Below are positions 16,614 to 26,446 of a stretch of 64,000 nt of DNA, in pieces; the stretch's first letter is position 1; every line of letters begins with the position of its first letter. Source of the stretch: Parapedobacter pyrenivorans (GTDB lineage Bacteria > Bacteroidota > Bacteroidia > Sphingobacteriales > Sphingobacteriaceae); assembly GCF_014636865.1 (NCBI RefSeq), contig NZ_BMER01000007.1, forward strand, positions 219,699-283,698, given 5' to 3'. Under the pieces are notes generated by a model. The model saw only the letters and a list, made by a program, of their open reading frames with translations. It ran no database searches and was not told where the DNA came from. Position numbers and translations under genes: made by a program.

Positions 16614-16629
16614 CCCGGCCACGGCCGGG
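16614..16629. repeat. GC-rich palindrome in front of the DUF6266 genes
   Basis: CCCGGCC (16614-16620) and GGCCGGG (16623-16629) are exact complements separated by 2 nt, 31 nt before the ATG at 16661. There is no T-tract, so it is not an ordinary terminator. It marks the change from AT-rich spacer to GC-rich genes. Confidence 0.5.
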
Positions 16630-16660
16630 GTGCATTTGTTGAACAATTAACCGTGATGAT

Positions 16661-17302
16661 ATGGCGATACTGAAAGACGGGATAAACGGACCCTTCAGCG
16701 GGAAGGTGGGCAGCGTGGTGGGCAGCAGCTGGCGCAAGATAAACTACATCAAGGGCTTCCGGCGGATCAAGGAGACCAAGCCGGAGCCCTCGCCGAAGCA
16801 GGCTGCCCAGCACCGCAGGTTCAAGCTGCTTAACGGATTCCTCCGTCCGGTGTCGGAGATACTGGAAACGGGCTTCGGGCAGTTCACGGGCAGGTCGACC
16901 GCCGTCAACGCCGCGTTCAGCCACAATTACGGCCATGCCTTCCTGATGGACGGCGACGAACTGACGCTCAACTACCGCGAACTGGCTTTCAGCCGGGGGA
17001 CGCTGTACACCGCGGGTGCCGAAAAGGCGTGGCTGGAAAACGGCGGCATCAGGGTGAGGTGGGATCCCAGGACCTACGGCGTGGGCGGGGAAATGGATGA
17101 CGTGGGCCATGCCATCGCCCACCATCCGGAGAGCGGCCTGTTCTTTGGCGGGAATGCGCAGCGGCATGCCGGGGAGGTGGCCTTCTCCTTCAACGGGCAT
17201 GTTTCGGGCGGCGACTTCCATGTGTGGCTGTTCTTTGCGGACAGCAGGGGGAAGCGGGCTTCCAGAACCGTTTACATCCCGCTCACCGGGCCGGTATCCT
17301 GA
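16661..17302 (+). CDS. DUF6266 family protein (first copy)
   Basis: The 213-residue protein starts MAILKDGINGPFSGKVGSVVGSSW, the typical DUF6266 opening, and continues with a helical stretch and C-terminal beta segments with W.NGG.RVRW, GEVAFSFNGHVSGGDFHVWLFFAD and a terminal Tyr-containing strand. The family is confined to Bacteroidota, often occurs in tandem arrays, and has no known function; the glycine-rich start and size suggest a structural or secreted role, but no signal peptide is visible. Base composition is clearly more GC-rich, with codons such as CTG, GGC and AAG dominant, than that of neighbouring genes, which suggests transfer or different expression. Confidence 0.82.
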   Translation: MAILKDGINGPFSGKVGSVVGSSWRKINYIKGFRRIKETKPEPSPKQAAQHRRFKLLNGFLRPVSEILETGFGQFTGRSTAVNAAFSHNYGHAFLMDGDELTLNYRELAFSRGTLYTAGAEKAWLENGGIRVRWDPRTYGVGGEMDDVGHAIAHHPESGLFFGGNAQRHAGEVAFSFNGHVSGGDFHVWLFFADSRGKRASRTVYIPLTGPVS

Positions 17303-17317
17303 AAAAAAAACGGACCG

Positions 17318-17878
17318 ATGGATTTTTTCTACGACAGAAGCGTCATCAAGACCAAAGAGCAGTCATACGGCAAGCTGGCCGTACAGCAGCGGATGCGGCT
17401 GGCCATGGCGTTCCTCAACCCGCTGAGGCCCATCGTCACCGCGGGCTGGGCGGGCCACGGCAAAGGGAATAAAAGCAGGGCATTCGGTCAGGCGCTGAAA
17501 AAGCTGCTGCAGGACGCGGTTGAAGGGCAGTACCCCGACCAACGGATCGTGCCGGAGCGCGTGGCGGTCAGTACGGGCATGCTCCCGGCGGTGGAGATCC
17601 GGGACGTGGTACAGACGCCCGAAGCGTTGGAAATCCATTTCTCCAGCGGGGAAAACCCTTTGGCAAGGCCGGCCGACGGGGTGGTGCTGGTGGTGTACAG
17701 CCCCGAGACCGGTATAGCCGGCCGCAATACCGATGGCTGTACGCGCAAGGACGGATACATCAAGGTCGACCTGCCCCCGCAATTGCGGACAGCGCCGTTC
17801 CACGCCTACCTCTTCCTCCAAAGTGCCAGCAAGAAACAATACAGCAAAAGCATTTACGTTGGCCAATTGGGGCAATAA
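17318..17878 (+). CDS. DUF6266-like protein (second copy, divergent N-terminus)
   Basis: This 186-residue protein lies 15 nt after the first DUF6266 gene and shares its GC-rich composition and C-terminal layout: ALEIHFSSGENPLARPADGVVLVVYSP, then DGYIKVDLPPQLRTAPFHAYLFLQSASKK and a final SKSIYVGQLG strand. The N-terminus lacks the glycine-rich opening and instead reads YDRSVIKTKEQSYGKLAVQQRMRLAMAF. The two are probably co-translated diverged duplicates. A run of nine A bases lies in the gap between them. Function is unknown. Confidence 0.75.
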   Translation: MDFFYDRSVIKTKEQSYGKLAVQQRMRLAMAFLNPLRPIVTAGWAGHGKGNKSRAFGQALKKLLQDAVEGQYPDQRIVPERVAVSTGMLPAVEIRDVVQTPEALEIHFSSGENPLARPADGVVLVVYSPETGIAGRNTDGCTRKDGYIKVDLPPQLRTAPFHAYLFLQSASKKQYSKSIYVGQLGQ

Positions 17879-17943
17879 CGGGGCTGTAAAAGAAGTTTTG
17901 GAGATAACCTGAAAAAATCACAGCAACTATCCGGTAAAATCCT

Positions 17944-17951
17944 TACCTTTG
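17944..17951 (+). promoter_or_regulatory. TAnnTTTG (-7) promoter element with a long carA leader
   Basis: TACCTTTG at 17944 would start a leader of about 165 nt before carA. The leader holds a CGGAAA/TTTCCG hairpin (18002-18015) and the terminator-like hairpin at 18044-18063. Confidence 0.5.
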
Positions 17952-18043
17952 TCCCTCGTGAAATTTAGCGTATCTTGCTACAGGACGAAATCTCCAAAAC
18001 CCGGAAACCTTTCCGACTTATGCTGCATTTCTGATTGTTTTTG

Positions 18044-18063
18044 GCCCGTAGAGGGCTTTTTTT
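18044..18063 (+). terminator. Terminator-like hairpin inside the carA leader
   Basis: GCCC (18044-18047) pairs with GGGC (18053-18056) and is followed by seven T bases (18057-18063), 54 nt before the carA ATG. The stem is only 4 bp, but the T-run is good. It either ends transcription from upstream or acts as an attenuator between the promoter at 17944 and carA. Confidence 0.55.
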
Positions 18064-18117
18064 ATGGCTATACGCTGGATATAATTACAGAACACATCAA
18101 CATTACAATAAGAGCGA

Positions 18118-19239
18118 ATGACTAATTACAGCAAGCTGCCGGCTATTTTGTTACTGGAAGACGGGACCGTTTACCATGGCAAGGCCGCCGGAAAGATTGG
18201 CACCACTGCCGGTGAAATCTGTTTCAACACCGGTACCACGGGTTACCAGGAGATTTTTACAGACCCATCTTACTATGGCCAGATTATGGTCACTACGAAT
18301 GCCCATATCGGTAATTATGGGATAACGAAAGATGAATCGGAGTCTACCAAGATACAGATCGCGGGGCTCGTGTGTAAAAACTATAGCGTTAATTACAGCC
18401 GTGGACAAGCCGATTCCTCCATACAAACCTATTTCGAGGAAGGCAACCTTGTCGGTATCTCGGATATCGATACGCGCTCGCTGGTGCGCCACATCCGAAA
18501 CAAAGGTGCGATGAATGCCATTATCTCATCGGAAACACTGGATATCGCGGAATTGAAAGCGCAGCTGGACAACGTGCCGTCAATGGCGGGTTTGGAGCTA
18601 TCGTCTGTGGTGACCACCGAGGAGCCCTACCACTACGGCGACGAGGATGCGCCACTGCGCTTAGCCGTACTGGATTTGGGGATCAAGCGTAATATCCTCC
18701 GCAATTTCGATGCTAGGAAGGTTTATGCCAAGATATTTCCCGCAAAAACGCCTTTTGCGGAAATGGAAGCGTGGGGAGCGGACGGTTACTTCGTTTCGAA
18801 TGGCCCGGGCGACCCGGCTGCAATGGATTACGCGGTACAGACCATGAAGGACATTCTGGCCTCGGATAAGCCGCTTTTCGGAATATGCCTTGGGCATCAG
18901 TTGTTGGCCTTAGCCAACGGTATACGCACCAGCAAGATGTTTAACGGACACCGGGGCATCAACCATCCCGTGAAGAATATTATCGCCGACCGGTGCGAGA
19001 TCACGAGCCAAAACCATGGGTTTGGTGTGGTGGCGGAAGATATTGAGCAGTCAGACAAAGTGGAAATCACCCATGTGAATCTCAATGACAAGTCCATCGA
19101 AGGGATCCGGGTGAAGGGCAAAAATGCATTTTCGGTGCAGTACCACCCCGAGTCGTCACCCGGACCGCATGACTCGCGCTACCTGTTCGACGATTTTGTG
19201 CAGTTGATGGAGGAGGGGAAGCTGAGCTTAGCGCGTTAA
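18118..19239 (+). CDS. carA: Carbamoyl-phosphate synthase small (glutaminase) subunit
   Basis: The 373-residue subunit has the N-terminal CPSase small-chain domain (LLEDGTVYHGKAAGKIGTTAGE ... FNTGTTGYQEIFTDPSY) and a C-terminal class I glutamine amidotransferase with the catalytic Cys in FGICLGHQLLALANG and the His-Glu pair in YHPESSPGPHDSRY. It hydrolyses glutamine and passes ammonia to CarB for carbamoyl phosphate used in pyrimidine and arginine synthesis. CarB is not next to it. Enolase follows after 131 nt. Length fits the family. Confidence 0.97.
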   Translation: MTNYSKLPAILLLEDGTVYHGKAAGKIGTTAGEICFNTGTTGYQEIFTDPSYYGQIMVTTNAHIGNYGITKDESESTKIQIAGLVCKNYSVNYSRGQADSSIQTYFEEGNLVGISDIDTRSLVRHIRNKGAMNAIISSETLDIAELKAQLDNVPSMAGLELSSVVTTEEPYHYGDEDAPLRLAVLDLGIKRNILRNFDARKVYAKIFPAKTPFAEMEAWGADGYFVSNGPGDPAAMDYAVQTMKDILASDKPLFGICLGHQLLALANGIRTSKMFNGHRGINHPVKNIIADRCEITSQNHGFGVVAEDIEQSDKVEITHVNLNDKSIEGIRVKGKNAFSVQYHPESSPGPHDSRYLFDDFVQLMEEGKLSLAR

Positions 19240-19280
19240 AAGTTTTCGGGGGCGGGTTTTCCTGTTCCCGATTATTTTGC

Positions 19281-19288
19281 TAAATTTG
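19281..19288 (+). promoter_or_regulatory. TAnnTTTG (-7) promoter element for enolase
   Basis: TAAATTTG lies 90 nt upstream of the eno ATG, in the 131-bp gap after carA. Confidence 0.5.
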
Positions 19289-19343
19289 GCGGAAGGAATG
19301 TATAGTGTATTGGTTACACTAACTGTTATATACGAAGTACTAA

Positions 19344-20663
<1,320 letters not shown>

Positions 20664-20692
20664 TTGAATATATTTAAATATTGACAGAAAGG

Positions 20693-20721
20693 CCGTCTCA
20701 ACTCAATGAGACGGTTTTTTT
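20693..20721 (+). terminator. Intrinsic terminator after enolase
   Basis: CCGTCTCA (20693-20700) pairs exactly with TGAGACGG (20707-20714) around a 6-nt loop, followed by seven T bases. It lies 30 nt after the eno stop. Confidence 0.92.
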
Positions 20722-20793
20722 GTTCATAACCGTTTGTTTGTTTTTCAGTTTCGAAATCTCCCGATCGTGAGGGCGTTTTTGCTTATATTTCGC

Positions 20794-20801
20794 TAGCTTT
20801 G
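20794..20801 (+). promoter_or_regulatory. TAnnTTTG (-7) promoter element for the DUF6377 regulator
   Basis: TAGCTTTG lies 38 nt before the ATG at 20839, between the enolase terminator and the gene. Confidence 0.55.
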
Positions 20802-20838
20802 TCTCCCACGACAACTTACCGGCCAATTATTATTGAAA

Positions 20839-22458
20839 ATGAAACGACATTTATTGATCATCTTTGCTGCATTAGGTTTCTGCATTTTTTTCGTTTTGGA
20901 TAGCCGGGGAACGGAAATGGATTCGCTGTTGCGGATACTGGATGAAACCATACTGAAACGCAAGCTTTATGCATCGGAAAAGGAACAAAAAATCGATGAG
21001 CTCAAGCATTTGCTCGCGCATGAGCATTCCCTGGAAAAGCGCTTTCAACTGAATAATACACTTATCGCTGAGTATCAATCTTTCATATGTGATTCTGCAT
21101 TGGATTACATCGATCGGAATATCCAGTTGGCAAACACGTTGAATAACCGGGTATTTCTGGATGAAAGCAAGTTAAGGTTAGCTTTTGTACTGTCGATATC
21201 GGGCTTGTTTACCCAGGCGGCCGAGGTTTTCGAAACCATCGAATACGACACATTACCTCATCACTTGAAGGTGTATTATTGTTGGGGTTATATCCGATAC
21301 AATGAAAATCTGATCAAATATACCGACAACCCGAAATATGAAGATGTGCACATACGGGAGATCGCGAGATGCCGGGATACGCTGATGAATCTACTTGGCA
21401 AAGACACCGATATGTACCTCAAGGAAAAGTCTTTCAAGCTGAAGGCAGAAGGCGCTTTTGAAGCTTCTGCGGAGATCCAGACAGAATTATTCAAGAAAGA
21501 GCAAGTGGATTCCCACGGTTACGCGATGTCTGCGATGGGGCTCTCGATGATTCACAAATCACTCGGAAATCAATCACTGCAAGAAAAATATTTGCTGCTT
21601 GCGGCCATAACAGATGTAAGGCTAGCCGTGAAAGAAAACGAATCGTTATTGACGCTGGCAATCCATCTGCACGAACAGGGGGAAGTAGACCGGGCTTATA
21701 ATTATATCCAGGCGGCCCTCGATGATGCAAATTTCTATAACTCACGTTTCAGAAATGCAGTGATCGCACGTACGCAGCCCAAAATTGAAGCCATGTACCT
21801 GACTAAGATCGAACAGCAACGGCGAAATTTACGGTCTTATGCACTGACCATCAGTATTTTCCTGGTTGTGCTGATCGGGACATTGTATTTTCTCTACAAG
21901 CAGATAAAAACAGTATCGAGAGCAAGGAAACATTTGAATGCGGTCAATGCACAACTTATATCTGCCAACCATAGGCTGGACGAGGCTAATCTCATACGGG
22001 AACGGTATATCGGGTATTACATCAACCAATGCGCGGTATATCTTGATAAGTTGGACGAGTTCCGAAAGAGCGTGAGCCGAAAGATCAAAGCCGGTCAACT
22101 AGCCGATTTAGAGAGGCTAAGTGCAACGACAGCTACCCTGGAAAAAGATGCCCAGGAATTGTATACGGACTTTGATAGCACCTTTCTGGAAGTTTATCCG
22201 GATTTTGTGGAAGGGTTTAATGCACTGCTTAGAGCGGATGAACGATACGTGCTTAAAAAAGATCACTTGAATACGGAGCTTCGCATCTTTGCGCTGATTC
22301 GATTAGGTATCACGGACGTCAATCAGATCGCTACTTTCCTGCGCTATTCCATCCAGACCATTTACAACTATAAAAGCAAAGTGAAGGGGAAAGCCGCGGT
22401 CGACATCGAACATTTTGAGGAAAATGTAAAAAAAATCGGCACGCTCCGTGTCGAATAA
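20839..22458 (+). CDS. DUF6377 membrane-spanning PUL regulator
   Basis: The 539-residue protein has an N-terminal signal/anchor (residues 3-20), a helical TPR-like periplasmic part (about 30-320), one membrane helix (about 334-355: ALTISIFLVVLIGTLYFLYK), a cytoplasmic coiled coil and a C-terminal helix-turn-helix near residues 490-520 (GITDVNQIATFLRYSIQTIYNYKSKV). This is the DUF6377 layout, found beside polysaccharide utilisation loci and expected to sense a glycan outside and bind DNA inside in one polypeptide. ATG 20839 is preferred over TTG 20833. It precedes and probably controls the mannan locus at 22638-45149. Confidence 0.88.
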   Translation: MKRHLLIIFAALGFCIFFVLDSRGTEMDSLLRILDETILKRKLYASEKEQKIDELKHLLAHEHSLEKRFQLNNTLIAEYQSFICDSALDYIDRNIQLANTLNNRVFLDESKLRLAFVLSISGLFTQAAEVFETIEYDTLPHHLKVYYCWGYIRYNENLIKYTDNPKYEDVHIREIARCRDTLMNLLGKDTDMYLKEKSFKLKAEGAFEASAEIQTELFKKEQVDSHGYAMSAMGLSMIHKSLGNQSLQEKYLLLAAITDVRLAVKENESLLTLAIHLHEQGEVDRAYNYIQAALDDANFYNSRFRNAVIARTQPKIEAMYLTKIEQQRRNLRSYALTISIFLVVLIGTLYFLYKQIKTVSRARKHLNAVNAQLISANHRLDEANLIRERYIGYYINQCAVYLDKLDEFRKSVSRKIKAGQLADLERLSATTATLEKDAQELYTDFDSTFLEVYPDFVEGFNALLRADERYVLKKDHLNTELRIFALIRLGITDVNQIATFLRYSIQTIYNYKSKVKGKAAVDIEHFEENVKKIGTLRVE

Positions 22459-22522
22459 ATTCTCATACGTTTACCAATTGCTTTCTGGTTGTTGTTGTTA
22501 ATTAATTGATATGTAGTTTGTT

Positions 22523-22546
22523 GTGATTTTTTTAAGTAAAAATCAC
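22523..22546. promoter_or_regulatory. Inverted repeat upstream of the PUL promoter
   Basis: GTGATTTTT (22523-22531) and AAAAATCAC (22538-22546) are exact 9-bp complements. The repeat lies 46 nt upstream of the TAnnTTTG element at 22592. It could be a terminator of the regulator gene or an operator for the PUL; the T-run lies inside the stem rather than after it, which favours an operator. Confidence 0.5.
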
Positions 22547-22591
22547 TTACCAAGATGCCTACTTACGCATCCACGCGGACGGCTTGGTATA

Positions 22592-22599
22592 TACATTTG
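22592..22599 (+). promoter_or_regulatory. TAnnTTTG (-7) promoter element of the PUL operon
   Basis: TACATTTG lies 38 nt upstream of the ATG at 22638, the first structural gene of the glycan locus. Confidence 0.6.
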
Positions 22600-22637
22600 T
22601 TCCTGATTATAAACATCAAAAATTTATAAACACAGCT

Positions 22638-24044
22638 ATGAGAAGTCACCTCTCCGGGATCGCCCGGTTGCTCCTGCTTGTCTCGTTTTTCTTCCTAAAG
22701 GGGATGACCGCCCACGCACAGGAAATAACTCCATTCGCCAACAACGACCGGGTCGTTTTCCTAGGTAACAGCATCACCGACGGCGGGCACTATCATTCGT
22801 ACATAGGACTCTATTACATGACGCGGTTTCCGGCGATGAACCTATCCATCCTCAATGCAGGAATCGGTGGCGACCGGGTCATAGAAATGGTCAAGCGCTT
22901 GGATGGGGATGTTTTCAGTAAACGCCCGACTGTACTGGTTACAACGTTCGGGATGAATGATTCGGGCTATTTTGAATATAACGGCGACGAGCCCGATAAG
23001 TTTGCAGACGAAAAAGTAAAAGAATCGTACGATGCCTATCAGGAAATGGAAAAGCGGTATAAGCAAATCCCCGGCATCCGCATCGTTCTGATGGGGAGTT
23101 CACCTTACGACGAAGGGGCGATCATCAAAGATAACACCCCATTTAAGGGAAAAAATGACGCGATGCTTCGCATCGTGGATTTTCAAAAGGCGTCAGCTCA
23201 ATCGAACCACTGGGAATTCTTCGATCTTAACCAACCGATGACACAGCTAAACCAACATATCCAGCAACAGGATTCGACGTTTACGCTCTGCGGCGGTGAC
23301 CGTATCCATCCCGATAACGACGGGCACATGGTGATGGCCTACCTGTTTCTGAAGGCACAGGGATTTGCCGGAAATAAGGTGGCCGAACTATCCATCGATG
23401 CTACCCGTCAGCAGGTAGTCTCCGCGGTGAATTGTCAGTTGTCAACTATCAAAAAGACAGCAGCCGGCATTTCGTTTGACTACAAGGCCAACGCTTTGCC
23501 CTACCCGTTGGATACGGTTGCGCGCGGATGGGGAAGTAAAAAAAGCCAGTACGATGCCCTGCGTGTCATCCCTTTCATGGAAGAGATGAATCAGGAACAG
23601 TTGGTGGTAACCGGTTTGAAGGGACGCCATAAACTGGTTATCGACGGTGAAGTCATCGGGGTGTGGTCTGCAGACGATTTTGCCCGTGGAATCAACCTGG
23701 CTACCTTAAGTCATACACCTCAATACCAACAAGCGCTGGGCGTCATGTATCTAAACGAAGAGCGGTGGGAGATTGAGCGCAGGTTCAGGGATTACGCGTG
23801 GGTACAATACAACTTTTTTCAACCCAGAGGACTCTTGGACGCCAACAACCGGAAGGCCATCGACGTCATGGATGAACACGTTGCAACCGACGGCTGGTTA
23901 AGAGCTAAAAGGGACTTGTATGCCAGGGCGATGCTGCCCGAAGTGCGGAAATCCTGGCAAGACCAGATCGATCAGTTGACAGACGCCATGCGTGAAGCGG
24001 CGATACCCAAAACACGGAAAATTACACTGGTTTCCGTTCAATAA
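22638..24044 (+). CDS. Secreted SGNH/GDSL-family hydrolase
   Basis: From ATG 22638 the protein is 468 residues with a signal peptide cleaved after TAHAQ. SGNH block I is FLGNSITDGGHYHSY (catalytic Ser), block II GIGGDRVIEMV (Gly), block III FGMNDSGY (Asn) and block V GGDRIHPDNDGH (Asp, His). The second half (about residues 250-468) is a helical region of unknown role. It probably removes acyl groups from glycans before or during breakdown by the GH92 and GH38 enzymes downstream. The upstream TTG/ATG at 22584 would overlap the promoter element and is rejected. Confidence 0.87.
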   Translation: MRSHLSGIARLLLLVSFFFLKGMTAHAQEITPFANNDRVVFLGNSITDGGHYHSYIGLYYMTRFPAMNLSILNAGIGGDRVIEMVKRLDGDVFSKRPTVLVTTFGMNDSGYFEYNGDEPDKFADEKVKESYDAYQEMEKRYKQIPGIRIVLMGSSPYDEGAIIKDNTPFKGKNDAMLRIVDFQKASAQSNHWEFFDLNQPMTQLNQHIQQQDSTFTLCGGDRIHPDNDGHMVMAYLFLKAQGFAGNKVAELSIDATRQQVVSAVNCQLSTIKKTAAGISFDYKANALPYPLDTVARGWGSKKSQYDALRVIPFMEEMNQEQLVVTGLKGRHKLVIDGEVIGVWSADDFARGINLATLSHTPQYQQALGVMYLNEERWEIERRFRDYAWVQYNFFQPRGLLDANNRKAIDVMDEHVATDGWLRAKRDLYARAMLPEVRKSWQDQIDQLTDAMREAAIPKTRKITLVSVQ

Positions 24045-24082
24045 AAAGTAATACGAAGTCATATAGAATTATTGAGGCAGTC

Positions 24083-26428
24083 ATGATGAGGATGAAGAAA
24101 ATCGGCTACTGTTTAGGGATTGTTGTTTTTTTGAGTAGTGCTTGTTCGGAGCAAAAGCAAGAGGAAAAAACTTCGCCCGTAGACTTCGTGAACCCGTTTA
24201 TCGGTGCAAGCACAAGTACCGGGGCAGCCGGGGTTTATCATGGGTTGGGAAAGACATTTCCCGGAGCCACGACGCCTTATGGGATGGTACAGGTCAGCCC
24301 CAACACGATAACCGGGGGCGACAACAGCCCCGGATACAGTTATGAACATAAAACCATCGAGGGCTTTGCGTTTACACAGATGAGCGGAGTGGGGTGGTTT
24401 GGAGATCTGGGTAATTTTCTCGTGATGCCCACTACAGGGAAGCTGAAAACTATCGCCGGAAAAGAAGATGAAAGTATCCAGGGATACCGTTCATCTTATC
24501 ATAAAGATTCAGAAATCGCCAAACCGGGCTACTACGCCGTAGAATTAACGGATTATCGCATCAACGTGGAAACCACCGCCGCTCCGCATAGCGGGATGAT
24601 CCGGTTTACGTTTCCGGAAAATAAACAATCTCGGATACAGATCGATCTCGCACGACGCGTAGGAGGTACAGCGATCCAGCAGTACGTCAGCAAGGTGGAC
24701 GACCATACGATACAAGGGTGGATGAAATGTACGCCCGAAGGCGGAGGCTGGGGAGATGGAGAAGGAAAAGCGGACTATACCGTTTACTTTTATGCGCGCT
24801 TCAGCAAGCCGTTGGATAACTATGGTTTCTGGAGCGCTGATATTCCCGATGGGTGGTCCCGTAAGCGGGATGACGTGGTAAGTGAGCAGTACCTACGCCG
24901 CGTTGAGAAAGCCGAAATCATTAAAGGGCAAACCGAATTGGAAGGAAAGCACCTGGGCTTTTTCTCCGATTTCGAAACCCACGAAAATGAAGAAGTGACT
25001 TTGCAGGTAGGGATCTCGTTTGTCGATATGGAAGGAGCGTCAACTAATTTCAAAAGTGAACTGGCAGGAAAAGATTTTGATCAGGTAAGGGCAGAAGCGG
25101 AAAAACTATGGAATGAATCGTTATCTAGGATCAACGTGCAGGGCGGAACGGAAGATCAAAAGACGATATTCTATACGGCGCTTTACCACACGATGATCGA
25201 CCCCCGGACGTATACTGATGTGGATGGACGGTATGTGGGCGGTGATAAAAAAGTCCATGAACGCGGAACCTATACAAAACGGACCATCTTTAGCGGATGG
25301 GATGTGTTCCGTAGCCAGTTTCCGTTACAGACCATCATCAATCCACGACTGGTCAGCGATCAGTTGAATTCGCTGATTTCGCTTGCCGACGAATCAGGGC
25401 GGGAGTATTTTGAACGGTGGGAGTTGATGAATGCCTACTCCGGGTGCATGATCGGTAACCCTGCACTGTCGGTATTAGCAGATGCCTACGTGAAGGGTAT
25501 TCGGGACTATGATATCGAAAAAGCTTATCAATATGCGGTTAATACTTCGAAGCTATTCGGCAATGACAAGCTGGGGTATACCGGCCCCCCTTTCAGCATT
25601 TCCAACACCTTGGAATATGCGTATACGGACTGGTGCATTGCGCAACTGGCCAAGGGAATGGGCAAAGCGGAAGATGAGCAACTTTTTCTAAAAAAGGGGC
25701 AGGCCTACCGGAATATTTTCGACTCTGAAAAGGGATGGTTCCGGCCAAAAAGGGACGATGGTTCGTGGGAAGAATGGCCCGACAGTGCCCGGACCAAAGA
25801 ATGGTACGGGAGCATCGAATCCAATCCGTACCAACAAGGGTGGTTTGTTCCACATGATATTCCCGGTATGATTGAACTCATGGGGGGGCGTGAAAAAGCA
25901 CTGGACGACCTGACTCATTTTTTTGAGAAAACACCGGAACACATGCTGTGGAATGAATATTACAACCATGCCAATGAACCGGTGCACCTTGTACCGTTTC
26001 TCTTTAACCACCTGGATGCGCCGTGGATGACGCAGAAATGGACCCGGCACATCTGCGAGAAAGCCTACAAAAATTCCGTGGAAGGGATTGTTGGGAACGA
26101 GGATGTGGGGCAGATGTCGGCCTGGTATGTGCTGGCATCCGCGGGAATACATCCATCGTGTCCCGGAAGTACGCGGTATGAAATAACCAGTCCGCTTTTC
26201 AGTGAAGTGGAGTTTGCATTGGATCCGGATTATTTCGAAGGAAAATCCTTTAAAATAAAGGCTCATGACAACTCACCTGCGAATGTCTATATACAAAAGG
26301 CGTTGCTGAACGGGCAACCATACAACAAATGCTATATCGACTTTCAGGACATCGTATCCGGAGGTACACTGGAATTGTTTATGGGCCTTCAGCCCAATGA
26401 AGACTGGGGCACAACCCTAGGGAACTAA
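24083..26428 (+). CDS. GH92 alpha-mannosidase, lipoprotein
   Basis: The 781-residue protein has a lipoprotein signal (LSSAC, Cys21-like) with an acidic/Gln-rich stretch after it, which in Bacteroidota favours surface display. GH92 marks include DFVNPFIGASTSTG, SGWDVFRSQFP, FVPHDIPGMIELMGG, the acid-bearing HANEPVHLVPFLFN (Glu632) and GNEDVGQMSAWYVLASAG with the base Asp. GH92 enzymes are calcium-dependent inverting exo-alpha-mannosidases acting on alpha-1,2, 1,3, 1,4 or 1,6 links in N-glycans and mannan. The catalytic acid is intact here, unlike the next gene. It follows the SGNH gene by 38 nt. Confidence 0.95.
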   Translation: MMRMKKIGYCLGIVVFLSSACSEQKQEEKTSPVDFVNPFIGASTSTGAAGVYHGLGKTFPGATTPYGMVQVSPNTITGGDNSPGYSYEHKTIEGFAFTQMSGVGWFGDLGNFLVMPTTGKLKTIAGKEDESIQGYRSSYHKDSEIAKPGYYAVELTDYRINVETTAAPHSGMIRFTFPENKQSRIQIDLARRVGGTAIQQYVSKVDDHTIQGWMKCTPEGGGWGDGEGKADYTVYFYARFSKPLDNYGFWSADIPDGWSRKRDDVVSEQYLRRVEKAEIIKGQTELEGKHLGFFSDFETHENEEVTLQVGISFVDMEGASTNFKSELAGKDFDQVRAEAEKLWNESLSRINVQGGTEDQKTIFYTALYHTMIDPRTYTDVDGRYVGGDKKVHERGTYTKRTIFSGWDVFRSQFPLQTIINPRLVSDQLNSLISLADESGREYFERWELMNAYSGCMIGNPALSVLADAYVKGIRDYDIEKAYQYAVNTSKLFGNDKLGYTGPPFSISNTLEYAYTDWCIAQLAKGMGKAEDEQLFLKKGQAYRNIFDSEKGWFRPKRDDGSWEEWPDSARTKEWYGSIESNPYQQGWFVPHDIPGMIELMGGREKALDDLTHFFEKTPEHMLWNEYYNHANEPVHLVPFLFNHLDAPWMTQKWTRHICEKAYKNSVEGIVGNEDVGQMSAWYVLASAGIHPSCPGSTRYEITSPLFSEVEFALDPDYFEGKSFKIKAHDNSPANVYIQKALLNGQPYNKCYIDFQDIVSGGTLELFMGLQPNEDWGTTLGN

Positions 26429-26446
26429 AACAGAAAGGATTTGAAA

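Noticed and set aside
16661..17878. Insertion sequence or prophage fragment for the GC-rich DUF6266 pair
   Set aside because: No transposase, integrase, terminal inverted repeats or target-site duplication could be found around it.
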